Positions 43,626 through 51,785 of a stretch of 61,336 bases of DNA are shown piece by piece. The DNA comes from Lentisphaerae bacterium GWF2_45_14 (lineage in GTDB: Bacteria > Verrucomicrobiota > Lentisphaeria > Victivallales > GWF2-45-14), in assembly GCA_001804785.1 (NCBI GenBank), contig MHBG01000008.1, forward strand, positions 1-61,336, given 5' to 3'. Under the pieces are notes generated by a model. The model made no database searches. It worked only from the letters and a program-made list of their open reading frames with translations, and was not told the DNA's origin. Made by a program: the position numbers and the translations under genes. Numbering within the stretch: the first letter of the stretch is position 1; each line of letters begins with the position of its first letter.

Positions 43626-44487
43626 GATTGCTGTTTCTCCATTTTTTTGAACATGCTATTTTTTTATAACATACTGAAAACAAATACGACACCCCTGCGA
43701 TCAAGATTATCGTAGGTCCGCTCGGCAGATTGCTCTCATAACTTACCGCGATACCGGCGGAAGTAAAAAACATGCTGAGAACGATGGAAAGAAGCATCAT
43801 TTTCCAGAGCCTCGACGAGAACTGACCCGCCACTGCCGCGGGAAGTGTAAGCAACGCTATTACCATAACTATCCCGACCACAGTAACAAGAAGCACCACC
43901 GTAAGCGCGGTCAAACAGAGAAGTAAGAGATAGTAGAATTCAACATTTATTCCGCGAAGCCTCGCGAATTTTTCATCAAAACAGACTGCCTGGAATTTGT
44001 TATAGAAGAAGATTGCAAGTGTCAGCACCAGTACGTCAAGAATTAATACCATTGCCAGGTCATGCCTGGACACAAGAAGAATATTGCCGAAAAGATAGCT
44101 CATCGCATCCACATAACCCGGAGTCTTCGCGATAAATATTATCCCCAGCGCCATACCGACTGACCACAGCGCCCCGATAACGGTATCCTCCCTCTGTTTT
44201 GCCTTCAGGCTTACGAAGCCTATGATCAACGCAGCTGCCAGCGCAGCTGCAACCGCGCCGTAAATCGGGTCGAGCCATTCCCATTTCATGGTGGCCTTCA
44301 GGTAAAGAGCCGCGCCTATTCCACCCAACACACAGTGCGATATGGCCCCTGCTATATATGTTATTCTTCTTGTTACAACGTAAGTTCCGACAATTCCGAA
44401 TGCTACGCTGGCTGCGATGCCGGAGAAAAAAGCATAGCGAAAAAAGGGTATCTGCGGATCAAAAAGCGCATTGATAAACTCATTCAT
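43615..44487 (-). CDS. Zn/Mn ABC transporter permease (ZnuB/MntB-like)
   Basis: 290 aa from the ATG at 44487 (MNEFINALFDPQ), which has AAAGGG 8 nt upstream; the longer frame to 44520 overlaps the ATPase gene more deeply. Eight or nine membrane segments with family sequence FSGIAASVAFGIVGTYVVTRR, SHCVLGGIGAALYLK and LGIIFIAKTPGYVDAMSY. It forms the inner-membrane channel for the ATPase next to it and is fed by the lipoprotein ZnuA-like protein. It overlaps the preceding ATPase gene by 8 bp and the following antiporter by 11 bp. Confidence 0.9.
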   Translation of the reverse strand: MNEFINALFDPQIPFFRYAFFSGIAASVAFGIVGTYVVTRRITYIAGAISHCVLGGIGAALYLKATMKWEWLDPIYGAVAAALAAALIIGFVSLKAKQREDTVIGALWSVGMALGIIFIAKTPGYVDAMSYLFGNILLVSRHDLAMVLILDVLVLTLAIFFYNKFQAVCFDEKFARLRGINVEFYYLLLLCLTALTVVLLVTVVGIVMVIALLTLPAAVAGQFSSRLWKMMLLSIVLSMFFTSAGIAVSYESNLPSGPTIILIAGVSYLFSVCYKKIACSKKWRNSNHGS

Positions 44488-45250
44488 GGATATGCCCTTT
44501 CTCCGAACAAATATGGTCATGCCTTACAAGGTCAAGGTCATGCCCATACATTTCCTGTATGATGCTTCCGTTAAGCCTGCTCACGGGATGTATATTGACT
44601 GTCCGGTTCACACATATTACACTGCTTATTTTTCGTGAGACAACGCCGAGATCATGCGAGACCAGCAGTATTGTCATTCGCTTTGAAAGGTCCTCTATCT
44701 TCATGTAAAAATCTTCCTGAACGCCGGGGTCGATGTTGGCAGTCGGCTCGTCGAGTAGCAGCAGCTGAGGTTCGCAGGTAAGTGCCCTAGCTATCAGAAT
44801 TCTCTGACGCTGGCCGCCTGAAAGGGCAGAAAAATATCTTGAAGCAAGTGCACTTACACCCATTTCATCCATTGCATTCAGTGCCGCCTCCTTATCCTTT
44901 TTGGAGTAACGACCGAAAGGAATCCGGCTTACCCTTCCCATTATTACTACGTCAAAAGCGTTTACCGGAAAATCCGCGTCAAACTGGCTTTGTTGCGGCA
45001 TATAACCTATTTTTATGCGGGATTTTTCAGGTTTTTCACCGAATACGCTAACCGTACCGCAATCCGGCTTCAGGAGTCCAAGAATGATGTTGAGAAGTGT
45101 GGTTTTCCCGCCGCCGTTCGGCCCGACCATACAGACGGTTTCATTTCCGACAAGGTCGAATGACACATTTTCGAGGACCGTGTTGCCGGATCCGTATGAA
45201 AAACTCATATTTTTTACAGAGACAACTGTTTTATCGTTCACGGGCGGCAT
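44480..45250 (-). CDS. Zn/Mn ABC transporter ATP-binding protein (ZnuC/MntA-like)
   Basis: 256 aa from the ATG at 45250. Walker A GPNGGGKTTLL, Q-loop GYMPQQSQFDADFP, signature LSGGQRQRILIARAL, Walker B LLLLDEPTANID and the switch histidine SHDLG are all intact. This motor couples to the permease downstream. A TTG at 45277 extends the frame by 9 residues but has no better ribosome site; translation is probably coupled to the ZnuA-like gene, whose stop overlaps it by 20 bp. Confidence 0.92.
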   Translation of the reverse strand: MPPVNDKTVVSVKNMSFSYGSGNTVLENVSFDLVGNETVCMVGPNGGGKTTLLNIILGLLKPDCGTVSVFGEKPEKSRIKIGYMPQQSQFDADFPVNAFDVVIMGRVSRIPFGRYSKKDKEAALNAMDEMGVSALASRYFSALSGGQRQRILIARALTCEPQLLLLDEPTANIDPGVQEDFYMKIEDLSKRMTILLVSHDLGVVSRKISSVICVNRTVNIHPVSRLNGSIIQEMYGHDLDLVRHDHICSEKGHIHE

Positions 45251-46175
45251 CCTGGGTTTTAGTTTTTTCCGAAGCAAATGACTTTTTTATTTCGCTGGCC
45301 ATTGCCCGAAAATTGGCAACGGGATTTGCCGGAAGCGGGTCTATTTTGACCACGGCCCCTTTGATGGCAGACGCGACGGCTTCGGCGCTTTTCGTCGAAA
45401 ACTGAGGTGATGCGAAGATTATGGTAACATTTTCTTTTATAGCGAGTTTAATTATTTCAGAGAGTTGTTTCGGTGTTGGTGTTTTTCCTTCGGCTTCTAT
45501 CGCTTTCTGCTTCAGCCCACAACTATCTGCGAAGTATCCGAAGGATGGGTGAAAAACATAGAATGTCCGCCCCTTGAACGGTGCCATCAACGTAGAAATT
45601 TCTTTTTGTATTCCAGCAAGTTCCGAGTCCAGATTCGATAAATTCCCCTTGAACTCTTGGGCGTGCTGCGGCGATTCTTTGCAGAGTGCCGCACAGATAT
45701 TGGAGGCCATTATCCTCAGATTTTGCACGGAATTCCACACATGCGGATCAAGGTTATCATGATTATCATCGCCGTGATCGAGGTTCCCGTGCTCCTCTTC
45801 GTCTTGCGATATTTTCCTCCGGACAATTCCCTCCGAAGAATCCACGATAAGCGTCTTAAGTCCGCTCCCCCTGATCTTTTCTATTATCCTATCCTCAAAA
45901 GGCATTCCGACACGGAAAAATATCTTTGCTTTTGAAAGTTGCATTATGAGCGTTGGCGTTGGCGCGAAATCATGCGGATCGCTTCCTTTTGGCACCATTA
46001 CTTCAACGGCGACATAACCGGAGCCTATTTTTTCCACGAGGTATTTCTGTGGGGCGATTGCCGTCATTACCGTTATTTTCCCGGCGCTATTGTCAGCTTT
46101 TCTTTTCTTTGAACATGAAAAGAGCAACACGGCAAATATCGCGAATATCAGAAAAACCTTGGACTTCCTTAGCAT
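45231..46175 (-). CDS. Zinc/manganese-binding lipoprotein (ZnuA-like)
   Basis: 314 aa substrate-binding lipoprotein. The start at 46175 has GGGGGAG 7 nt upstream. The signal ends in a lipobox, LLFSC, in MLRKSKVFLIFAIFAVLLF-SC. Ligand residues include PKGSDPHDFAPTPTL and the family FHPSFGYFADSCGL. Between them is a His/Asp/Glu-rich loop (EEEHGNLDHGDDNHDNLDPH), characteristic of zinc proteins ZnuA/AdcA and thought to help scavenge metal. First gene of the operon with ATPase, permease and antiporter. Confidence 0.9.
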   Translation of the reverse strand: MLRKSKVFLIFAIFAVLLFSCSKKRKADNSAGKITVMTAIAPQKYLVEKIGSGYVAVEVMVPKGSDPHDFAPTPTLIMQLSKAKIFFRVGMPFEDRIIEKIRGSGLKTLIVDSSEGIVRRKISQDEEEHGNLDHGDDNHDNLDPHVWNSVQNLRIMASNICAALCKESPQHAQEFKGNLSNLDSELAGIQKEISTLMAPFKGRTFYVFHPSFGYFADSCGLKQKAIEAEGKTPTPKQLSEIIKLAIKENVTIIFASPQFSTKSAEAVASAIKGAVVKIDPLPANPVANFRAMASEIKKSFASEKTKTQDAARER

Positions 46176-46190
46176 AACGGACTCCCCCTT

Positions 46191-46203
46191 GAATTTCAAA
46201 TTC
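46191..46203. promoter_or_regulatory. Palindrome upstream of the zinc transporter operon
   Basis: GAATTTCAAATTC is a perfect odd-length palindrome 15 bp before the ATG of the ZnuA-like gene, close to its ribosome site. It could be a metal-responsive operator. It does not match the Zur or MntR consensus I know. Confidence 0.3.
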
Positions 46204-46311
46204 GTTGAAGATAGCCCTCCAGACACGAATTTTCAATAGGATCTTACGGTAAATTAAAAGTGCCCTGGCTTCTATATTTGCCTGTTTTCTAAGGGTATTT
46301 CGTTTGTAAGT

Positions 46312-46339
46312 TTGAAATATCTTGAAAAAGACCTATAAT
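46312..46339 (+). promoter_or_regulatory. Sigma-70-type promoter for the SDR reductase gene
   Basis: TTGAAA (46312-46317), a 16-bp spacer and TATAAT (46334-46339), 83 bp upstream of the ATG at 46422, in the 246-bp divergent gap shared with the zinc transporter operon. Confidence 0.65.
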
Positions 46340-46421
46340 AAAACTTTCGGTTTAATGCCTGTTAGGTTTTGTTTAACTCAGGCGTATGTAATGACAAAAA
46401 CAATCTGAACAGGTGATTTTA

Positions 46422-47546
46422 ATGACAAATATTCTTGTAACAGGTATTACTGGACTGGTTGGAAGTTCCTTCGTGGCCAGCTTACTTAAAAAAGATAAAG
46501 AACTCAAAGTTACCGCGATAGTAAGGCGACTAGCGAAGAAAAATGCACTCAAAAGGGTTCTGGAAATCGTCGAGGAACAGTACAACTTCGATGACGATTC
46601 AGGCTATGCCGAACACGCTCTCGACCGGATAAATGTTATTGAAGGCGATATTACGGAACCGGGATTTCTCGATGATGTCTCACAGTTTAAGGGAGTAGAT
46701 ACCATTTTCCATTGCGCAGCTGATGTAAATCTCGGCAAAGACCCCGAAGGAAAAACCTACAGAATAAACTACGGCGGTACAACCTCGATTCTTGAGCTCG
46801 CCAAAAAACTGAACGTAAAAACCCTCCACTACGTAAGTACGGCCTATGTTTCAGGAAAAACGGAAGGCTTGGTAAAAGAAGACGAACTTTCAGCAACCGA
46901 GTTCAATAATCCCTATGAAAAAAGCAAATTCGAGGCTGAAAAGCTCGTAAGAGCATCTGGAATTCCGTTCACAATATATAGGCCGTCAATCATCGTGGGC
47001 CGCTTAGCCGACGGCAAAATAAGAAAACCTCTCGCTTTCTACAGAATCCTCGAATTCATGGCAAAGCTCAAAAAACATTATTGCGCGAAGCACATGGCCA
47101 ACCCGTCCGATTGGTTTGAATTGCCTCTTCGTCTCAAGGCGGAACTTTCGGACAAAATCTACTTTGTCCCTATTGATTACGTACAGAAGGCCGTTACATC
47201 TATATTTCTCAAACCCGTATGCAATAAGACATACCACATAACCGGCAACAGTCCAGTCTCGACAGCGATGATTGAAGAAGTGGTCGGCGAAGTGCTTAAG
47301 GTAAAGGGTGTTACCGTTCAGCCCCAAATAGATGACCCTTCACTTGATGAGAAACTAGTCGACCGTTTTATCGGCGACCTCCTGCCGTATTTCTCGACTC
47401 AGAGCATCTTCGACCAGACAAACGTCAGAGCCGCTGTCGGAGAGGAAGCCTTAAGCTGGGTAATTGACAAAGCGCAATTAAAGGTACTTATCGGCGGCTA
47501 CTACAAGTACTTCTTCCCCTCTGTCGGCTGGATGCAGAAGCTCTGA
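46422..47546 (+). CDS. SDR extended family NAD(P)-dependent reductase (thioester-reductase-like)
   Basis: 374 aa from the ATG at 46422 (AGGTGA upstream; a GTG at 46413 is less likely). The N-terminal NAD(P) motif is VTGITGLVGSSFV. The active site has YVSTAYVSGK and the NPYEKSKFEAEKL tyrosine-lysine pair. The longer insert FELPLRLKAELSDKI and C-terminal region resemble the NAD_binding_4/male-sterility group that reduces acyl-thioesters to alcohols or aldehydes, but sugar epimerases look similar. It is followed 22 bp later by an amidohydrolase in the same direction. Confidence 0.8.
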   Translation: MTNILVTGITGLVGSSFVASLLKKDKELKVTAIVRRLAKKNALKRVLEIVEEQYNFDDDSGYAEHALDRINVIEGDITEPGFLDDVSQFKGVDTIFHCAADVNLGKDPEGKTYRINYGGTTSILELAKKLNVKTLHYVSTAYVSGKTEGLVKEDELSATEFNNPYEKSKFEAEKLVRASGIPFTIYRPSIIVGRLADGKIRKPLAFYRILEFMAKLKKHYCAKHMANPSDWFELPLRLKAELSDKIYFVPIDYVQKAVTSIFLKPVCNKTYHITGNSPVSTAMIEEVVGEVLKVKGVTVQPQIDDPSLDEKLVDRFIGDLLPYFSTQSIFDQTNVRAAVGEEALSWVIDKAQLKVLIGGYYKYFFPSVGWMQKL

Positions 47547-47568
47547 GCACAAAATCAGCGGCCCCGTA

Positions 47569-48366
47569 ATGAGAATCATAGATTTCCATACTCACTACTT
47601 TCCCGACAAGATAGTCGAGCGGGCAATGTCTTCACTTTCAAACACCAGCGGACTCAAGCCATTTTCCGACGGCACGCTGGCCGGACTTGTCTCAACAATG
47701 AAGATAGCCGGAATCGAGTTCGCTTTGAACTTGCCGCTTGCTACCAATGCCGAATCAACCATGGGTCTGAACGCCTGGGCGGCAAAGAGCAACAACGCCC
47801 CCGTCTTTACTTTGGGTTCGATTCATCCCGATTGCCAGGATGCTGACAATATTGCCGATTTTGTTAAAAGATCTGGACTGCGCGGAATCAAGATGCACCC
47901 CGAATATCAAAGGTTCAACGTCCTCGAAAAACGCCTTGAAAAAATATGGGAATCGTGTATCAACCATGAGCTTTTTGTCGTCATACACGCGGGGGCAGAT
48001 ATCGCGTTCAAACCTCCTTTTATGTCATGCCCTGAAGATTTCGCCGAACTTTACCTCCGCTACCCCAAGCTTAATATGGTTATCGCCCATTGCGGCTCTT
48101 GGGGAATGTGGGAGGCCGCCGAAAAATCACTTGCCGGTAGAGTTCCATTCTATCTTGATTTATCCTTCACTCCGGGAATGCTTGATGATGATTCTCTAAT
48201 GAGAATGATAAAAACACATGGCGCGGACAGGATAATTTTTGGAACCGATTCCCCGTGGCGAGAACAAAAAGAGGAAGTACGCAAAGTCAACGCACTTCCT
48301 CTTTCGGGAAAGGAAAAATCCTTAATTTTCTTCGAAAATGCCGCCAAACTATTGGATATCAGATAA
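47569..48366 (+). CDS. Amidohydrolase family protein (Amidohydro_2)
   Basis: 265 aa TIM-barrel metal-dependent hydrolase. Motifs are IDFHTHYFPDKI (metal His pair), GIKMHPEYQRF, VVIHAGADIAF, MVIAHCGSWGMWE and DRIIFGTDSPW (catalytic Asp). This pattern matches 2-pyrone-4,6-dicarboxylate/ACMS decarboxylase-like enzymes and other uncharacterised family members. It is compact but complete. It follows the SDR gene and converges with the sialate esterase gene, with 2 bp between stops. The substrate is unknown. Confidence 0.88.
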   Translation: MRIIDFHTHYFPDKIVERAMSSLSNTSGLKPFSDGTLAGLVSTMKIAGIEFALNLPLATNAESTMGLNAWAAKSNNAPVFTLGSIHPDCQDADNIADFVKRSGLRGIKMHPEYQRFNVLEKRLEKIWESCINHELFVVIHAGADIAFKPPFMSCPEDFAELYLRYPKLNMVIAHCGSWGMWEAAEKSLAGRVPFYLDLSFTPGMLDDDSLMRMIKTHGADRIIFGTDSPWREQKEEVRKVNALPLSGKEKSLIFFENAAKLLDIR

Positions 48367-48368
48367 AA

Positions 48369-49967
48369 CTACCAGGAGTCGGTACGGAACGGCGATGCCG
48401 GCAGCCCCTCCTTGTTATAAAGATTAACTCCCTGCGGCGGATTCATAGAAAAAGCGTATCTCACCGCTATCGGCTTCGGTACTTTTCCACATGCAACAAG
48501 GACGGTGTCCCCATCGATGACAGCATCCGCCCAATACCACTTTTTGTCCGCGCCTGCAATTGCGAATGATTTCAGTCCTGCACGCGGAGTTTCCCTCATA
48601 GGCGCAAGTCCCTTCTTTTCTCCGGCAATAAGGCCATTGCCTATGTGGTCAAACGATATTCTGATTTTGTTGCCCTCTACTTTAAATCCTTTGTAGAGCG
48701 GTCCGGAAGGTACGACGTTTTTGCCGTAATCTTTAGCAAGGGCCCAGGCCGCAAGGCGTTTGCCGACATCCTGTTTATTTTCAGGATGAATATTGGCATC
48801 GTCGCCTATATCTATTATAACCGCCATTCCGGTATTCGGAACGACGGAAAGAGTTTTCAACTGCGCCTCGCGGAGTTTTGCCCACCCGTCGCCGCCCTCG
48901 GGTCTGTCGGGATTGGACCTCTGGTAGTTTGCCAGCTGTACAAAGTAGAACGGAAAATCTCCCTGCTTCCAGAGACTTCTCCAGTCGCTGATAAGAGCAT
49001 TCATCTTATGGGCATAGCTTCCGCCTTCATAGCCGTTGGATTCTCCCTGGTACCAGATTGCACCTTTGATACCATATCTTATAATGGGATTGACCATCGC
49101 GTTGAAAATCATTGTCGGCTTTTGATGGTCATTTGTGAGTCCGGGTAATATTGGGGAAGGGGGCGGCATCTTTCCTTCATTCAGTGCTGTTTCAGCCGCA
49201 GGTATCCAGACCTTCATTTCCTCGATATATTTCAAAAAATTCTTTTTACCTGTTTCTGTAGTCGATATCCATCCATCTACCTGTTCGCTAATGCTTTTGA
49301 GCTCGGGAATTTTCCTGAATCCTGCCTCGGATATCCATGGCTCTATTCTTGTGCCGCCCCAGCTTGTGTTAATGAGCCCCACCGGCACATCGGCCTCCTT
49401 TGCAATCTCCCGAGCGAAAAAATAGCCCGCCGCCGTAAAGAAAGCGACTGTCTGTGGTGACGCGGGAGTCCATTTTGAACTCGAAACATCGTCTTTCGGA
49501 TATAAAGCTGTTTTGGTGTTTATCTTAATCTGTCGGATAAGCAGATTGTTGGAAGAGGCTATTTCGTTTCCCGCGTCAAGAACACCATTTACTGCCATTT
49601 GCATATTTGACTGGCCCGAACAGACCCACACGTCACCGACGAGAACATTCTTAAATATCAGCTTGTTCTTGCCGGAAACAGTCATCTCCTGTGCATCTTT
49701 ATTGAGAGGAACGGGATTTAGCTTGACTTCCCATTTGCCATTCTTGTCCGCATCCGCCGACACAGTTTGCCCCGCAAAGGAAACCGTAACTTTTTCACTG
49801 GGCGATGCCCATCCCCACACATTCAGCGGAATATCTCTCTGGAGCACCATGTCATCACTAAAAATTGACGGCATTTTGACGTTTGCGTGAAGAATTGCGC
49901 ACGCCAGGAAAAGAATTGCGAAACAGCCTATAAGGCGCGAATGAAAACTTCTCTGGAAAGACGACAT
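48369..49967 (-). CDS. Sialate O-acetylesterase-like secreted protein
   Basis: 532 aa with a signal peptide (LIGCFAILFLACAILHA). An N-terminal beta-sandwich (FSDDMVLQRDIPLNVWGWAS, VTVSFAGQTVSADADKNGKW) precedes the SGNH-like catalytic domain: nucleophile in VCSGQSNMQMAV, IWYQGESNGYEGG and the histidine/aspartate in DANIHPENKQDVG. Such enzymes remove O-acetyl groups from sialic acid or other glycans, outside the cytoplasm. GGAG precedes the ATG. Numerous copies of this family are typical of Lentisphaerota and Planctomycetes. Likely part of glycan use along with the esterase at 34129. Confidence 0.88.
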   Translation of the reverse strand: MSSFQRSFHSRLIGCFAILFLACAILHANVKMPSIFSDDMVLQRDIPLNVWGWASPSEKVTVSFAGQTVSADADKNGKWEVKLNPVPLNKDAQEMTVSGKNKLIFKNVLVGDVWVCSGQSNMQMAVNGVLDAGNEIASSNNLLIRQIKINTKTALYPKDDVSSSKWTPASPQTVAFFTAAGYFFAREIAKEADVPVGLINTSWGGTRIEPWISEAGFRKIPELKSISEQVDGWISTTETGKKNFLKYIEEMKVWIPAAETALNEGKMPPPSPILPGLTNDHQKPTMIFNAMVNPIIRYGIKGAIWYQGESNGYEGGSYAHKMNALISDWRSLWKQGDFPFYFVQLANYQRSNPDRPEGGDGWAKLREAQLKTLSVVPNTGMAVIIDIGDDANIHPENKQDVGKRLAAWALAKDYGKNVVPSGPLYKGFKVEGNKIRISFDHIGNGLIAGEKKGLAPMRETPRAGLKSFAIAGADKKWYWADAVIDGDTVLVACGKVPKPIAVRYAFSMNPPQGVNLYNKEGLPASPFRTDSW

Positions 49968-49991
49968 CTTATCTCCTTATTATTGTTGTTG

Positions 49992-50015
49992 TTGTACAAA
50001 ATTGTTATTGAACAA
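49992..50015. promoter_or_regulatory. TTGT-rich palindromes upstream of the sialate esterase gene
   Basis: TTGTACAA (49992-49999) is perfectly palindromic, and TTGTTATTGAACAA (50002-50015) is a TTGTT-N4-AACAA dyad. They lie 25-48 bp before the ATG on the minus strand. They may be an operator for an unidentified regulator. The second resembles a short Rex half-palindrome but has the wrong spacing. Confidence 0.3.
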
Positions 50016-50064
50016 AGCACCGGTTCTAATGTAGGCGAAAAGGTTGATTCCGAAAAGACTCCGA

Positions 50065-50478
50065 TCAGTTGTATGCCTTGATGAGCTCAATCGAAAGCAT
50101 TGCACCTATTATATACGCGGGCGCTGCAAGCATCACCGATACGGCCTTTGCAAGCTCAGGCACCGAAAACTGCCTGGCTATTTCAGCCCTGGCCTCGTCA
50201 ATGTCCGGAAGAATTTCTTTTATGTCAACTTTTTTCCTGAACACCGTAAAATAGAAGTTAACCCCTATTATGGCTATTACTGCCGGGATATTGACCAGAG
50301 AAAGATTCGTTTTCAACCCCGGCACCCAGTAGGCTACTATCATAAAAATCATGTATGCACCCGCAGAAAGCTCATAAAGAGTCAGGAGTACCTTTTGCTT
50401 GACTATCAGCCAGTATACGATGTTTGTTATAATTATTGTAGCGAAACACGCCGTATATATTATCATCCACCAAGGCAT
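50065..50478 (-). CDS. Small membrane protein of unknown function
   Basis: 137 aa with four hydrophobic stretches (MIIYTACFATIIITNIVYWLI, YELSAGAYMIFMIVAYWV, IPAVIAIIGVNFYFTVF, AVSVMLAAPAYIIGAMLSIE). A cytoplasmic-looking charged loop (RKKVDIKEILPDIDEARAEI) sits before the last. GAGG precedes the ATG. No family is recognised. It lies alone between the sialate esterase and the dehydrogenase gene; a co-transcript with the esterase is possible (97 bp apart). Confidence 0.7.
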   Translation of the reverse strand: MPWWMIIYTACFATIIITNIVYWLIVKQKVLLTLYELSAGAYMIFMIVAYWVPGLKTNLSLVNIPAVIAIIGVNFYFTVFRKKVDIKEILPDIDEARAEIARQFSVPELAKAVSVMLAAPAYIIGAMLSIELIKAYN

Positions 50479-50727
50479 AATGACCTCATTTCTTTAGTTC
50501 AACCAAAACGAGACGAGTAATGTCTATTAGACTCAAAAAATCACATTTGTCAAGCTTTTTCTGTTTGAAAACTTTTTTCACAGCATGACAAAAGCGCATT
50601 CCTCATGGTGCCTTATGCTAAAATAATGATTTTTTTTGCTAAATACAAATAGTAAATTAAGCCTATATTATCAGTAAATAAAGTTTTATATGATAAATTA
50701 ATTAAAATAAAGAGAAAAGGGACGGAC

Positions 50728-51774
50728 ATGAAAAGGATTTATGCGGCAATCACCGGAAGCGGCGAGGTCACCAATATCGAACAGGAAATTCCCGAACTCA
50801 AAGAAAGCGAAGCCCTGATAAAAGTTCACGCTTCGCTTATCAGCCCCGGAACGGAAATGTCCGGTGTGAAGTCTCTCCGCGAGAAACCGGACCCGGAAAT
50901 GAAGCCGAGAAACTTCGGCTATGCGAATGCCGGCGAGATAATCGATATCAAGGGCGATGCAAAAGGCCTGAAAAAGGGAATGCGCGTAGCCGCAATGGGC
51001 GGAGGAGGTGCTTGGCACGCCAACTATGCATGTGTCCCCGTGAACCTGATAGTCCCGATTCCCGACAGTGTTTCATATGAAGATGCCGCCTACGCATGCC
51101 TCGGGGCAACATCCCTTCAAGCCGTCAGACGTACGGAGCCGCAGCTCGGCGAATATGGTATAATCCTCGGTCTTGGTATTGTAGGCAACCTCGCCTCCCA
51201 GCTCTGCCAATTGAGCGGCTCAAGAGTCGTCGGGTGGGAAGGCTTCTCTTCCAGGATCGATATCGCCGCAAAATGTAATATTCACAATGTCGCCAACTTC
51301 CGCGAAACCGACACCGTCGAGGCCGCGAAAAAATTCTGCTCGCCTTATGGAGCTGACTTTGCGATCATGGCGTTCGGCGGAAAGGCAACCGATGCTTTCA
51401 ATAATACGATGAAGTGTATGAAGGTTTCCGAGGACGGACATGCGATGGGCAGGATTACCCTTGTCGGCGGATGCGAAATAACCATGTCCGGGGGCGCAGC
51501 ATCCGGTAATATAGACGTGCGGGCCGCCTCAAGGACAGGCGCGGGCTATCATGACCCGGCATATGAGTATGGGAAGGACTATCCTGCCGCCTTCGTGCAG
51601 TTCACGACTCAGCGCAATCTCCGTGAAATCATAATGCTAATCTCCGAAAAACGCCTGATAGTCAATCCCATGACAACTCACAGAATGCCGCTTGAGGATG
51701 TCGGCAAAGCCGCCGAACTTCTCGTGAACAGCCCCGACAAGGCTCTCGGGATAGTCCTCCAGATGTCGCATTGA
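50728..51774 (+). CDS. MDR-family zinc-type alcohol/sugar dehydrogenase-like protein
   Basis: 348 aa medium-chain dehydrogenase/reductase. The N-terminal GroES-like domain (LIKVHASLISPGTEMSG, FGYANAGEIIDIKGDAKGLKKG) lacks the usual zinc-ligand Cys/His set, as in bi-domain and other sugar-dehydrogenase-like members. The Rossmann domain has ILGLGIVGNLASQLCQLSG. The C-terminus (RMPLEDVGKAAELLVNSPDK) is typical. It starts the unit that continues with an M28-GNAT protein and a Gfo/Idh protein. The Rossmann motif supports NAD(P), but the substrate is unclear. Confidence 0.82.
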   Translation: MKRIYAAITGSGEVTNIEQEIPELKESEALIKVHASLISPGTEMSGVKSLREKPDPEMKPRNFGYANAGEIIDIKGDAKGLKKGMRVAAMGGGGAWHANYACVPVNLIVPIPDSVSYEDAAYACLGATSLQAVRRTEPQLGEYGIILGLGIVGNLASQLCQLSGSRVVGWEGFSSRIDIAAKCNIHNVANFRETDTVEAAKKFCSPYGADFAIMAFGGKATDAFNNTMKCMKVSEDGHAMGRITLVGGCEITMSGGAASGNIDVRAASRTGAGYHDPAYEYGKDYPAAFVQFTTQRNLREIIMLISEKRLIVNPMTTHRMPLEDVGKAAELLVNSPDKALGIVLQMSH

Positions 51775-51785
51775 ACGGAGTTTTT

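Noticed and set aside
50002..50015. Rex-like site before the sialate esterase
   Set aside because: The N4 spacing does not match the TTGTTA-N6-TAACAA form used upstream of rex, so it is kept only as a generic palindrome.
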